From: Oligoflexus sp.
GTDB taxonomy: Bacteria > Bdellovibrionota_B > Oligoflexia > Oligoflexales > Oligoflexaceae
Length of the DNA: 64,000 nucleotides
Assembly (NCBI GenBank): GCA_014378195.1
Contig: JACMOC010000014.1
Location: 62,001 to 126,000 of the forward strand
Direction: 5' to 3'
Numbering within the stretch: position 1 is the first letter of the stretch; each line of letters opens with the position of its first letter. The translations under genes were made by a program, and so were the position numbers. A model generated the notes under the pieces. The model was not told where the DNA came from. It was given only the letters and a program-made list of their open reading frames with translations, and searched no databases. Of the stretch, positions 24,312 to 32,646 are shown one piece after another.

Positions 24312-26033
24312 GTGTATATTCTTCGAAACTATCAGCAGGCTGCTGTCGATGCCACAGTGCGCTATTTTCAAAAGCAGCGCGAACCAGCCGTGCTCGTCCT
24401 GCCAACGGGCGCGGGCAAAAGTCTCGTCATTGCTGAACTGGCACGGATAGCCAAGGGGCGGGTTTTGGTCCTCGCGCACGTCAAAGAACTCGTGGAGCAA
24501 AATCATGCGAAGTACGCGAGTTATGGCCTTGAGGCGGGAATTTATTCGGCCGGCCTGGATCGCAAGGAAAAAACAGCCAAGGTGATTTTCGGCAGCATTC
24601 AATCCGTGGCCCGTGCCGATGACGAATTATTCAAAAGCTTTTCGCTCCTCATTATCGACGAGTGTCATCGCGTTTCGATAGAAGAGGACACCCAGTATGC
24701 TCAGGTGATCAAACGCCTCCGCGCCGTCAACCCTTCGCTTTGCGTACTGGGTTTGACAGCGACTCCTTATCGACTGGGCCTTGGCTGGATTTATCAATAC
24801 AATCATAAGGGTATCATTCGTACCCAAGAAAACCGCTTTTTCAAAAAGTGTATCTTTGATCTCTCACTGGCCTACATGATCAACAACAAATTTCTAACGC
24901 CGCCTATCAAAATTGATTCGCCGGTCGCGGGCTACGATTTTTCAAGCCTGAAACTCAAGGGCCAGAGTTTCGTCCTTAAAGATGTCGAACATATTCTGAA
25001 AGATCAGGAACGTGTGACACCCGGAATCATTGCCAATATCATCGAGATGGCTGCGGATCGTCAGGGCGTGATGATCTTTACAAGTTCCGTTCGTCATGCT
25101 GAGGAAATACTCGGGCATCTCCCGCATGTGATGTCCGCGCTTGTGGTAGGCGATACGGAGACCAAGGACCGCGATCGGATCATTCAGGACTTTAAAGCCA
25201 AAAAGCTTAAATACCTGGTCAACGTTTCGGTCCTGACGACTGGATTTGATGCGCCTCACGTCGATCTTATCGCCATGCTGAGGCCGACCGAATCGATCAG
25301 TCTCTACCAACAGATAGTCGGCCGCGGACTGCGTCTTGCCGAGGGCAAAACAGACTGTCTCATTCTCGACTATACGGGCCTCGGCCACGATATTTTCAGT
25401 CCGGAAATCGATCAGGACAAACCTTCGGCGGAATCCGTTCCGGTTCAGGTCTTGTGCCCGGAGTGCGGCCATCAAAACGACTTCTGGGGATTGGTTGATC
25501 CTGACGGCGAACTCATCGAGCATTTCGGGCGCAAATGCAAAGGCGCTAAGGAGGACCCGCGGACCTTCGCCGTTCTTCCTTGTTCATTCCGGTTCCGTTT
25601 CAAACGCTGTGGGAAATGTGGCGAAGAAAACGATACGGCCGCCCGTATTTGTCAGGGTTGCCAGGCCACTCTCGTTGATAACGACAAAAAGCTAAAAGAG
25701 GCCATGGCGCTTAAAGATGCTCACGTGATGCGTCCGGATTCGATGCAGTTCGAAAAAACCTTCGATAAAAAAGGCAATGCGCGGATCGAAGTAAAATATT
25801 TCGATTACGATGGTCAATCCCTTCGCGAATTTTTCTATATGAACTCGCCCGGTGATACCCGGGCGTTCTACTACAACTTTATGCGTATGCATCTCAAGCT
25901 CCCGGAGAAAAAAGTCGCCATTGAATCTGCCGATGACGTGCTTCGCCAGCAGCATCTCTTCCGAACACCGATGTTCGTTATCGCTCGTAAAAAGACCTAC
26001 TTTTGGGAGATCCGCGAAAAAATCTTTGAATAG
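24312..26033 (+). CDS. radD: RadD-family DEAD/H helicase (YejH)
   Basis: 573 residues, GTG start with CGGA about 11 nt upstream. Close to E. coli RadD over its whole length: LRNYQQAAVDATVRYFQ, Walker A VLPTGAGKSLVIAELARIAKG, VLVLAHVKELVEQNHAKY, FGSIQSVAR, the DECH box (LLIIDECHR), GLTATPYRLGLGWIY, helicase-C VSVLTTGFDAPHVDLI and QQIVGRGLRLAEGKTDC. A zinc-ribbon region follows: CPECGHQNDFWG, CGKCGEEN, CQGCQ. RadD works in double-strand-break repair and helps RecA-mediated strand exchange. The C-terminus (FVIARKKTYFWEIREKIFE) also matches. Stands alone apart from the downstream lipoprotein 60 bp away. Confidence 0.95.
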   Translation: MYILRNYQQAAVDATVRYFQKQREPAVLVLPTGAGKSLVIAELARIAKGRVLVLAHVKELVEQNHAKYASYGLEAGIYSAGLDRKEKTAKVIFGSIQSVARADDELFKSFSLLIIDECHRVSIEEDTQYAQVIKRLRAVNPSLCVLGLTATPYRLGLGWIYQYNHKGIIRTQENRFFKKCIFDLSLAYMINNKFLTPPIKIDSPVAGYDFSSLKLKGQSFVLKDVEHILKDQERVTPGIIANIIEMAADRQGVMIFTSSVRHAEEILGHLPHVMSALVVGDTETKDRDRIIQDFKAKKLKYLVNVSVLTTGFDAPHVDLIAMLRPTESISLYQQIVGRGLRLAEGKTDCLILDYTGLGHDIFSPEIDQDKPSAESVPVQVLCPECGHQNDFWGLVDPDGELIEHFGRKCKGAKEDPRTFAVLPCSFRFRFKRCGKCGEENDTAARICQGCQATLVDNDKKLKEAMALKDAHVMRPDSMQFEKTFDKKGNARIEVKYFDYDGQSLREFFYMNSPGDTRAFYYNFMRMHLKLPEKKVAIESADDVLRQQHLFRTPMFVIARKKTYFWEIREKIFE

Positions 26034-26092
26034 ACGACCCCGTTCCCAGATAAGCTCATGATACTATGGAGCATTACCAAAAGGAGTGATCC

Positions 26093-27400
26093 ATGCGTTT
26101 GTTGCGATCCGCTGTCTTACCCGGGCTTTTATGGATCTCTGCGGGGTGCCGTACCGCTGTGCCCCCCGTCTCAGACGTTAAGGGCGCTATTGAAATAACC
26201 GCTGCTGACAAGCCGGCTTTGATGGCTAAAGGCACGATTCTCGCTGATCGCGAAAACCACGTCGCGAATTTCACGCCGGAACTGATCAAACGCGGCCCCC
26301 TTGATCATACTTTCACAAAGCTCGAGGGAGGCAAACTCCCCTTTCCGGCCGAGATGGAATGCGACTTTGTAGAACCTGTAGTCACCGAGACTTTGAGCGG
26401 CAAATCGAGGAAGTTTGATTGCAAGAATTCGGACGGCAAGTCGTGGAAAGTCAAATACGGCCCAGACAACCCCGAACTTTATTATGAAGTTCTGACAACG
26501 CGACTGTTCTGGGTGCTGGGATTTTTCGCCGACCGCGATTATCCGGTCCGCGTCATCTGCAGGGGCTGTCCTGACGAGCCCTTTACCTACATTAAAAAAG
26601 CCCATGAGCTGTACGCAAAAGGCCAGTCGCCGGATGAAATCAAAACCAAACTCGCGCGTGAGCATCACAACCCTTTGACCCTTTATAAAGAGGCCATTGT
26701 CGAACTCAAAACCGGCGACAAACTCGAAGTGAGGCCGTCCGGCGAAACAGGCTGGGGGTTTGACCAGCTACGACCTCTCGTGCTTCCTGACGACTATAAA
26801 TGTGAAGAAGGTCAATGCGAACGCATAGCCCGCGAAGGTTTTATTGCACTCGCAGCCTTTATCCTTCATCTCGATAGCAAAGTGGATAACCAGCGGATCT
26901 TCTGCATGGAAGACGGTGCGAAGGGCAAAACCGTATGTCGCGACCAGGATATCGGCCTCATGATCCAGGACGGTGGCGCGAGTTTTGTTGGGTACCAGTT
27001 CCCCGTGCTTGGCAAAGTGGTGCCCGTGCCGCCCAAAACCGAACTCGAACTTTGGAAAAAGTGGTCCATTTGGAAGGATCATCGGCCTTGCCAGATCGTG
27101 ATGCCAACAACGCCGGGCCATGTGCTGTCTGATCAATCGTTTTTTAAAGCAACAATTTCCGAAGACGGCCGCAAATTCATTGCCGATCGCCTGAGACGCC
27201 TGAGCGTCGAACAGATCGATGCGCTCCTCGCCGCTGCCCATATCGATCGCCGTATTCATCCGGACCGGCCTGCAACGGATCCTGACAATCGCAAATACGT
27301 TTTTAAATTCCGAGAGGCGTTTATCGATAAAATTCATATAATCACAGATGTAACCTGCCCTTATCGCCTCGAGACCAACATCACGCATTACCCGAAATAA
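26093..27400 (+). CDS. Lipoprotein with protein-kinase-like catalytic motifs
   Basis: 435 residues; AAAAGGAG precedes the ATG. Lipobox WISAGC (Cys19). In the middle, SWKVKYG followed by EVLTTRLFWVLGFFADRDYP resembles a kinase N-lobe Lys and Glu helix of the HipA/FAM20 kind. Then His259-Leu-Asp261-Ser-Lys263-Val-Asp-Asn266 (HLDSKVDN) fits the HxDxKxxN catalytic loop, and Asp293-Gly-Gly (MIQDGGASF), 32 residues after Asp261, fits a DFG-type metal site. Four Cys (CRGCP, CEEGQC) may form disulfides, in keeping with an exported protein. If active it would phosphorylate a target outside the cytoplasm, where ATP is scarce; other nucleotides or a non-kinase role are possible. Followed by a terminator. 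Confidence 0.65.
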   Translation: MRLLRSAVLPGLLWISAGCRTAVPPVSDVKGAIEITAADKPALMAKGTILADRENHVANFTPELIKRGPLDHTFTKLEGGKLPFPAEMECDFVEPVVTETLSGKSRKFDCKNSDGKSWKVKYGPDNPELYYEVLTTRLFWVLGFFADRDYPVRVICRGCPDEPFTYIKKAHELYAKGQSPDEIKTKLAREHHNPLTLYKEAIVELKTGDKLEVRPSGETGWGFDQLRPLVLPDDYKCEEGQCERIAREGFIALAAFILHLDSKVDNQRIFCMEDGAKGKTVCRDQDIGLMIQDGGASFVGYQFPVLGKVVPVPPKTELELWKKWSIWKDHRPCQIVMPTTPGHVLSDQSFFKATISEDGRKFIADRLRRLSVEQIDALLAAAHIDRRIHPDRPATDPDNRKYVFKFREAFIDKIHIITDVTCPYRLETNITHYPK

Positions 27401-27431
27401 GCTGAACTGAAACGCATTTCCGCGATTTTAA

Positions 27432-27467
27432 AGAGACCTATATTTTAGGTCTCTCGCCCTTTTTTTC
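27432..27467 (+). terminator. Rho-independent terminator
   Basis: Perfect stem AGAGACCTA/TAGGTCTCT with loop TATTT, followed after CGCCC by seven T. It ends the radD/lipoprotein side. Confidence 0.85.
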
Positions 27468-27524
27468 TGCACTCATTTACGCTATAATGCTCAAATCCCA
27501 TCCAACATCTTTCAGTGAGAATAT

Positions 27525-27833
27525 ATGTCGAAGTCCAAGCTTTTGGCTCGTTTGCATTGTGTCATGAATCGTGAACCACTCGCCGTCTGGCTCGTTGTCC
27601 TCGCTTTTGTGATCAATGTCTTTGCCTGGGTTGTCCCGCGGGGCTCTTACCAAAATCCCGAACACGACCCCCTCCATGCCGGATTCCATATGGCGAGGCT
27701 CGTGAGCCATGCCGAGGGGCTTCATTATTTCTGGCATGCGATTATTGTTCTCACTTTCGCGACGGGAGCCTACGCCGCTTTCCGCATCTGGACCCTCACG
27801 ATGACGCACATAGTCGATCGCGTCGACCTCTGA
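27525..27833 (+). CDS. Small two-helix membrane protein
   Basis: 102 residues; GTGAGA lies about 6 nt before the ATG. Two hydrophobic segments: PLAVWLVVLAFVINVFAWVV (about 18-37) and FWHAIIVLTFATGAYAAF (about 69-86), separated by a His-rich loop (HDPLHAGFHM, HAEGLHYF). A His-containing loop between two helices could bind metal or heme, but no family is recognised. Stands alone. Confidence 0.65.
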   Translation: MSKSKLLARLHCVMNREPLAVWLVVLAFVINVFAWVVPRGSYQNPEHDPLHAGFHMARLVSHAEGLHYFWHAIIVLTFATGAYAAFRIWTLTMTHIVDRVDL

Positions 27834-28199
27834 GGCAAGTTGTCTAATATCCAAATATTGATTGGCATTTCCTTTAAATCCCTTATTCTATTCTCGACGA
27901 GCCCGATTAAACATCCGGGCTAAAGCTGCGCATGCTGCCCAAATAACGGGCAAGTCTTTCTCTCCCTAAAATTTCATAAAATTTCGTCGAAATAACTTCA
28001 AATGGCATAAAAATCAGGCTGTGAGCCATCCTCGTATGCGCTTTTTTCTCAAATAAATAGCTTCATTGGAAGACACTTTGGGGCAAGATATGGAAATCGG
28101 TGATGGCGCTTTATCGATTCCGAAGCACCGATATGTGTTGCCCCCGATTCGGGGATTTTGTATCCGACGTGTAGGGATTTTTTTTACGAAGGGAAACTC
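27834..28199. other. Intergenic region and leader of the OMP gene
   Basis: 366 bp without a gene. Short hairpins are visible: AGCCCG/CGGGCT near 27899-27922, TGCCC/GGGCA near 27933-27950 and CCCC-GATTC-GGGG at 28142-28154, 45 bp before the OMP start. The last would sit in the mRNA leader. I see no clear sigma-70 promoter. Confidence 0.4.
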
Positions 28200-29321
28200 A
28201 TGAAAGCCTCAAAATTAGTAAGCTTGTTTATCGTAGTAGGCGCCACTTCTGCACACGCGGCTGAGGCTGACCTATACCCAGTCAACACAACAGTTCGTGA
28301 CTATGCCAAACGCGACCGTCTTCTCCTCGGTGGCCTTGACTATGTCTCGCCTTCTCAGCTTCACGAAAACGCTGGTCTTCGCGCTCGCCTCGAAGGTGAA
28401 TCTCAAGTTAGCCAAATCAAACGAAATGGTGTTCAGTCGAACCTCCAGGCTCCCACAGTGAACGGCGCTGTTGCTTACGGCTGGCAAGACCTGACTTTCG
28501 GCGTTCGCGGTGGTTACACCGACGCTGAAAACAAAGGGACAGACATTAATCCTCCGAAAGAAGAGTACAAAGCTTCTCGCGTCATCCCAGAAATTTCTTA
28601 CACTTTCGGTAAGTATTTCACAGCTGGCGCCGGCGCTGAGATCTCTCAACTCGACGTTACAGAAAAATACCAAGCTAACAACGCGTTCCACTACGATTAC
28701 ACACGCGCTATCGCTGGTCTTTCGTACCACGAACCAGCATACGAAATCGGTGTAGCGTACACGTCAGAAGTTGCCGAAAACCGAAGCCTCGATGCAACTG
28801 CACAACGTCCAGGCACTTCTTTGAGCCTCACATCTGTACCAACAGACAACGTTGTCAACCAACGCGCGATCTACATGCCACAAACTGGTACGATTTTCGC
28901 ACGCGGTAACGTCACTGACAACGTCAGCCTCGCAAGTGCCGTTTCCATGGCTCGTTACGACGGTAACAACGAAGGTGCCGTTCACTTGTTCGACAACTAC
29001 AAAACTGCTGACCGTTTGGCTGCTAACCTCGTAGCAACTTACTGGACAGACGCTCGTTCGCGTATCTCAGCAGCTGCTGAATACAAAGGCGGAGCTTCTA
29101 CCGAAATCGGAGCAGAAGAGTCCGGTTTGGGTTACCGTTTGTCAAACCTCTACGGCGGTTCGCTCGAAGGTATTCTTTCTATCAACCGTATGGCTTACCT
29201 TGGCTTGAATGCTGAGTTCCTACGCGGTGAAAGAAACAACACAGACACACAGACTGGTGTTCGTTATGCCGGTCGAGAAGAAACTATGCGTTATTCGGGT
29301 TTCGTAACCGTTAAACTCTAA
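28200..29321 (+). CDS. Outer-membrane beta-barrel protein, probably abundant
   Basis: 373 residues from ATG 28200 (GAAGGG upstream; an earlier in-frame start lacks a signal). Sec signal MKASKLVSLFIVVGATSAHA. The mature protein is built of alternating strands with aromatic ends (VAYGWQDLTFGVRGGYTDA, ISYTFGKYFTAGAGAEISQL, FAYHYD-type turns, MRYSGFVTVKL at the C-terminus). The final KL after alternating hydrophobics is a plausible barrel-closing strand. Codon use is narrow (many GCT, GTA, AAC, TAC and CGC-type preferred codons), unlike its neighbours and typical of a highly expressed porin-like protein. No Pfam family recognised. Strong terminator follows. Confidence 0.78.
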   Translation: MKASKLVSLFIVVGATSAHAAEADLYPVNTTVRDYAKRDRLLLGGLDYVSPSQLHENAGLRARLEGESQVSQIKRNGVQSNLQAPTVNGAVAYGWQDLTFGVRGGYTDAENKGTDINPPKEEYKASRVIPEISYTFGKYFTAGAGAEISQLDVTEKYQANNAFHYDYTRAIAGLSYHEPAYEIGVAYTSEVAENRSLDATAQRPGTSLSLTSVPTDNVVNQRAIYMPQTGTIFARGNVTDNVSLASAVSMARYDGNNEGAVHLFDNYKTADRLAANLVATYWTDARSRISAAAEYKGGASTEIGAEESGLGYRLSNLYGGSLEGILSINRMAYLGLNAEFLRGERNNTDTQTGVRYAGREETMRYSGFVTVKL

Positions 29322-29349
29322 GAGTTTAACGTTTCCAAAACCAGCAAAG

Positions 29350-29381
29350 TACGGAAGGCTTCGGTCTTTCGTATTTTTTTT
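29350..29381 (+). terminator. Rho-independent terminator of the OMP gene
   Basis: Stem TACGGAAG/CTTTCGTA (one G-T pair), loop GCTTCGGT, followed by eight T. It begins 28 bp after the stop. Confidence 0.8.
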
Positions 29382-29389
29382 AGTGGTGA

Positions 29390-29447
29390 CCTGTTTTTTC
29401 GTTGTCATGCGGACGGGAGTTAATACGCCTTACAACGAAAAAACAGG
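29390..29447. repeat. Perfect 16-bp inverted repeat
   Basis: CCTGTTTTTTCGTTGT at 29390-29405 is repeated as its exact reverse complement at 29432-29447, with a 26-base loop. It lies between two convergent genes just after the OMP terminator. The A/T runs are inside the stem, so neither strand gives a normal U tract. Function unknown. Confidence 0.8.
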
Positions 29448-29464
29448 CTAGGAAAAAAGAAAAA

Positions 29465-30688
29465 TCACAGACTTCGTCTGGGAGGAACAACCGCATTACC
29501 AAAAAACAACCCAGCCACCAGCGATATAGCAATCACCACCACAGAAAAACTCGTCTGCACTGTATCCATCACGTTATTCTGAAACATCGCCGTCATCCCT
29601 CGATAATTAATCGAACCGGGAACAATAAGTATAATGCCCGGCAGCAATGTAATAAGCCCAGGACGGTGCAAAATCCGGGCGATAAGATTACTCATTAACG
29701 CGACCAGCGCGCCGGTTGCGAAAAAGGAAAGCTCAACACCCAGTCGAATCGAGCCAAACCTTGCCACTGTGTAAGCCATCACCGAAATCAAAAAAGCCGA
29801 AACCGCGTGTTTTGGCCTTACACGAAACAAAATCAAAAACCCTACCGCTAGTCCCACCACACCAAAAACCTCGCTCCAGACCGGCAATGCGTTGTGTCCA
29901 TCAGGCAAAGCCAGATGCGTTGTATCAACGAGAAGCTTTTTGGTAATAGCGATCGTAAACACCAACTTGAGAAGATCACCGGTTGCGCCGGCAAGACGGG
30001 CGGTGCCGGCAATGAGATTTTTGGTGGAAAGTTCGACAAAGGCAATGATGAGAGTCAGCCCAGGCAAAAGGACGACGATACTGGCAAGGATGACAAGATC
30101 GGCTGAGAGGCTTGGAAAATGCTGACTCAGTAGCGTCGCAACGAGCGTGGTGAGAAAAGCGGCAACACCCGCAAAGAGCTGCTCAAAAAAACTAAATCGA
30201 CGACCAAAAACGTCGAGGATGCCGATGCCGATTCCCAAAGCGCTGGCAGCGACAAGGTCGATGAACGAACCGTGGAGAGCTGTAACAAACCCTCCGGACG
30301 CCAGGGCATAGGCAAGTATCTGGACGGCCTTTGGATAATCGTCAGGCTGGGCGTTGATCGCTTCAATCTGACGAGTCCCCTCTTTGAGATCGATCCGCCC
30401 GGCTATGACAGCATCCGCAGTCTCATCAATTTTACTCAGCTTGGAGAGGTCGATACTGCCGGGGTTAAAGCGGATGACCGTGCTGCGGTGATCGTGGCCT
30501 TCGTTGAATGAACCGATAAGCCCTGTGGGAAAAGCAATATACTGATTCCCAAGTCCGAGGCCTTTGCCGGCACTGCTTAAAGCACGCTCCAGATGATGCG
30601 CTGCCGCCCCACAGCGCTGCAGAGATCGGGCGAGGAGTATAATGAAATCGACTTTGTCGTTGAGTTTGGAACTGGGGTGTTCGGTCAT
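29465..30688 (-). CDS. ThrE/YjjP-type threonine-serine exporter family protein
   Basis: 407 residues; AGGAAG lies upstream of ATG 30688. The first half (about 15-140) is the cytoplasmic ThrE/DUF1212 domain: LARSLQRCGAAAHHLERAL, YIAFPTGLIGSF, IRFNPGSIDLSKL. It is followed by about ten hydrophobic helices covering the DUF1212 and DUF3815 membrane domains, with VVLLPGLTLIIAFVEL and ITLLPGIILIVPGSINYRG as the paired hallmark motifs. Both halves are fused in one chain as in Corynebacterium ThrE; many other bacteria use split YjjP/YjjB pairs. Predicted inner-membrane efflux of Thr/Ser or small metabolites. Confidence 0.9.
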   Translation of the reverse strand: MTEHPSSKLNDKVDFIILLARSLQRCGAAAHHLERALSSAGKGLGLGNQYIAFPTGLIGSFNEGHDHRSTVIRFNPGSIDLSKLSKIDETADAVIAGRIDLKEGTRQIEAINAQPDDYPKAVQILAYALASGGFVTALHGSFIDLVAASALGIGIGILDVFGRRFSFFEQLFAGVAAFLTTLVATLLSQHFPSLSADLVILASIVVLLPGLTLIIAFVELSTKNLIAGTARLAGATGDLLKLVFTIAITKKLLVDTTHLALPDGHNALPVWSEVFGVVGLAVGFLILFRVRPKHAVSAFLISVMAYTVARFGSIRLGVELSFFATGALVALMSNLIARILHRPGLITLLPGIILIVPGSINYRGMTAMFQNNVMDTVQTSFSVVVIAISLVAGLFFGNAVVPPRRSL

Positions 30689-30729
30689 CGCGGGGCTTCC
30701 TGGTTTAGAGGGTGCCCCTTTAGTATATG

Positions 30730-31305
30730 TTATTTTAGCTCAAATTCTTGAGTAAAATGGGATGCAGCCGAACCGTCGCTATCGAGAAGATCAAAATCAA
30801 CTTTCACGAATCGAGCCGGAGCCGTCGTAAAAACAGGAATAAGCGAGGTGGACGTGAGTTTTGTTTCAGGTTGAACCTTTTTCAGTTCGGCAAGATTGTC
30901 GACACCAAGTGGAACGGTTCCGGCTGGAATCTGGACCGTTTTTGTAACATCGAGTTTTTCGGTCGTTACACCCACGAGCTCAGTGCCCTCACACGGGGGG
31001 TTGGGCTCAAAAATCTCGAATTTGCCGTCCAGAATATAAACACCGCTTTGCTCTGCAAGAGTTGGACTTTTCCATTCCGCTGCTTCGCTCTCTTTAACCA
31101 ATGGCTCAACGACGTCCGACAAGGATTCGCAGGTCGAAATTTTTGCGTCAGGATCACCTGCGAACGAAATACTGTTGTCCGCGAGATTTGCTCTTACAGC
31201 TGAACCGGATAAAGACGCAGTTTTGGAAACCGAGACAGGCTTACAGCCGAAGCTCAACGGGCTAGCGAGGCTTATGAGGAGTAAAAGATTAGAGTTCGTC
31301 TTCAT
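30730..31305 (-). CDS. Putative lipoprotein
   Basis: 191 residues from ATG 31305; a TTG three codons earlier is possible. Signal segment LLLLISLASPLSFGC gives a lipobox. Mature part is acidic and predicted largely beta (FEIFEPNPPCEG, LVGVTTEKLDVTKTVQIPAG, LIPVFTTAPARFVKVDFDLLDSDG). Two Cys remain (STCESL and PPCEG) and may pair. Unknown function. 42 bp separate it from the exporter start on the same strand, so the two may be co-transcribed. Confidence 0.7.
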   Translation of the reverse strand: MKTNSNLLLLISLASPLSFGCKPVSVSKTASLSGSAVRANLADNSISFAGDPDAKISTCESLSDVVEPLVKESEAAEWKSPTLAEQSGVYILDGKFEIFEPNPPCEGTELVGVTTEKLDVTKTVQIPAGTVPLGVDNLAELKKVQPETKLTSTSLIPVFTTAPARFVKVDFDLLDSDGSAASHFTQEFELK

Positions 31306-31476
31306 CGGGTGCAAACCTTGTCCGCTGGGTTCAAAAAACCTGGGTTCAGATCCACTATCGGCCAGACCACGCTCAAGATAAGGGGCAGCACAAAAACTCC
31401 TATCAACTAAATGATATTATTTAGTTATTTATTTTAATTTGTTGAATTTTTAAACGCCGAAAAAGGTCGTCTGGCG

Positions 31477-31737
31477 CTATTTTACGGCATTCTCGATCGT
31501 AGACAGGAGGCGTCCCGGATCCAGGGCCTTCGTCAAATGAAAGTCACAACCCGTCGCGCGCGTTCTCAAACGTTCCTCCGCCATTGCATGGGCGGTTACC
31601 GCGATGATGGTCTTCTGAAAACCCAAAGCCCTAATTGAACGCGTCGCCTGGCAACCATCCACAAGCGGCATCTGGCACGAGCGTCTCAATTGTATTGTGT
31701 GATCGAAACGCATGTGGTTCGGGATCGATACCGTCAA
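31477..31737 (-). pseudogene. Decayed receiver domain of a hybrid kinase or response regulator
   Basis: Homology starts at CQMPLVDGCQATRSIR, runs through TIIAVTAHAMAEERLRTRATGCDFHLTKALDP, and ends LLSTIENAVK. This is the second half of a receiver domain, as at the end of hybrid kinases. The phospho-acceptor Asp expected just before CQMP is Ser (RRSCQMP), the conserved K-P pair is K-A, and upstream sequence is unrelated. No ribosome site. A fragment left by deletion. Confidence 0.65.
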
Positions 31738-31914
31738 TTAGCATTGCGACTGTACCCACCGACACTTAATTTTTCATAACTCTACAGTCTCATGGTTATG
31801 CCGCAATCGCACGACTCTGTCCATAACATCGAAATACTCTGCCGTTATCCTTGAAAATCGGTTAGAATTCTCTAGCCCTACCCGTTATAAAAGATCAAAA
31901 AAGGTGTGTAAATT

Positions 31915-32526
31915 ATGTCAGAGAAACTCCATCTCTACGCTATGGCTTACCAGGACCGAAGCGACCGTATCCGCTGGCTCCTCGAAGAACTGAAGGTCCC
32001 TTATGTCGACCATTTTCTCGAAAAATCAGCGGGCGAAATGGACACACCGGAGTACCGCAAACTCAACCCCATGGGACGCACCCCAACGCTCGTAGATGGG
32101 GACCTCGTGCTTTGGGAATCGGCCGCTGTATGCCTTTACCTCGCGGATCGATATGGGGCCGGAACACTCGCCCCGAAATTTGACAACGTAAAAAATCGCG
32201 CGGAGTACACGAAGTGGATGGTTTGGTCAGTCGGAACCCTCGAGTGTGTGATCGCACGGATGTTTACACACGTCTCGACACCGGAAGAAAAACAAGCAAC
32301 CCACGCTTTCAACAAACAACAGGCTGAGATCTTTAAGCTTGTTTTAAACCCCATTCTGTCCAAACAAGATTATATCCTCCCAAGCGGTTTTTCTGCAGCC
32401 GACATCATGTTGGGTGCGATCATCCCAGGCGCCGAGGAATTTCTGGTACGTGGCAATCCACCACTTGAAGCCTATATGGCCCGACTTATGAAACGGGAAG
32501 CCGCTATTCGAGCAAAGGTCTTTTAA
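31915..32526 (+). CDS. Glutathione S-transferase family protein
   Basis: 203 residues; AAGGTG lies before the ATG. N-terminal thioredoxin-fold: LYAMAYQDRSDRIRWLLEELKVPY, with Arg/Ser at the usual catalytic site, LNPMGRTPTLVDGD with the cis-Pro, and WESAAVCLYLADRYG with the Glu-Ser glutathione-binding pair. C-terminal all-helical domain with FSAADIMLGAIIPGAEEF (N-capping Asp). Likely cytosolic; substrate unknown. A single-gene unit. Confidence 0.92.
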   Translation: MSEKLHLYAMAYQDRSDRIRWLLEELKVPYVDHFLEKSAGEMDTPEYRKLNPMGRTPTLVDGDLVLWESAAVCLYLADRYGAGTLAPKFDNVKNRAEYTKWMVWSVGTLECVIARMFTHVSTPEEKQATHAFNKQQAEIFKLVLNPILSKQDYILPSGFSAADIMLGAIIPGAEEFLVRGNPPLEAYMARLMKREAAIRAKVF

Positions 32527-32582
32527 TCAGTCAAAGCCCTTTGCTGATCCATAAATTGTGCCCTAAACGCAAACTTCATAAC

Positions 32583-32611
32583 TTGACGCCGTGATTGATT
32601 TAACTTAGGTA
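32583..32611 (+). promoter_or_regulatory. Possible sigma-70-type promoter for the PQQ-like gene
   Basis: TTGACG (32583-32588), 17-bp spacer, TAGGTA (32606-32611), with TATAAA overlapping at 32610-32615. It lies 36 bp upstream of the ATG, with AAGGAG as ribosome site. The -10 match is mediocre. Confidence 0.3.
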
Positions 32612-32646
32612 TAAATCACGAATATCGTCACAATTAAGGAGTTACT

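Noticed and set aside
24160..24405. Minus-strand frame of 81 codons
   Set aside because: It covers the radD start on the other strand with no signal of its own.
26768..27388. Minus-strand frame of 206 codons
   Set aside because: Antisense to the kinase-like lipoprotein; composition is that of a reverse frame.
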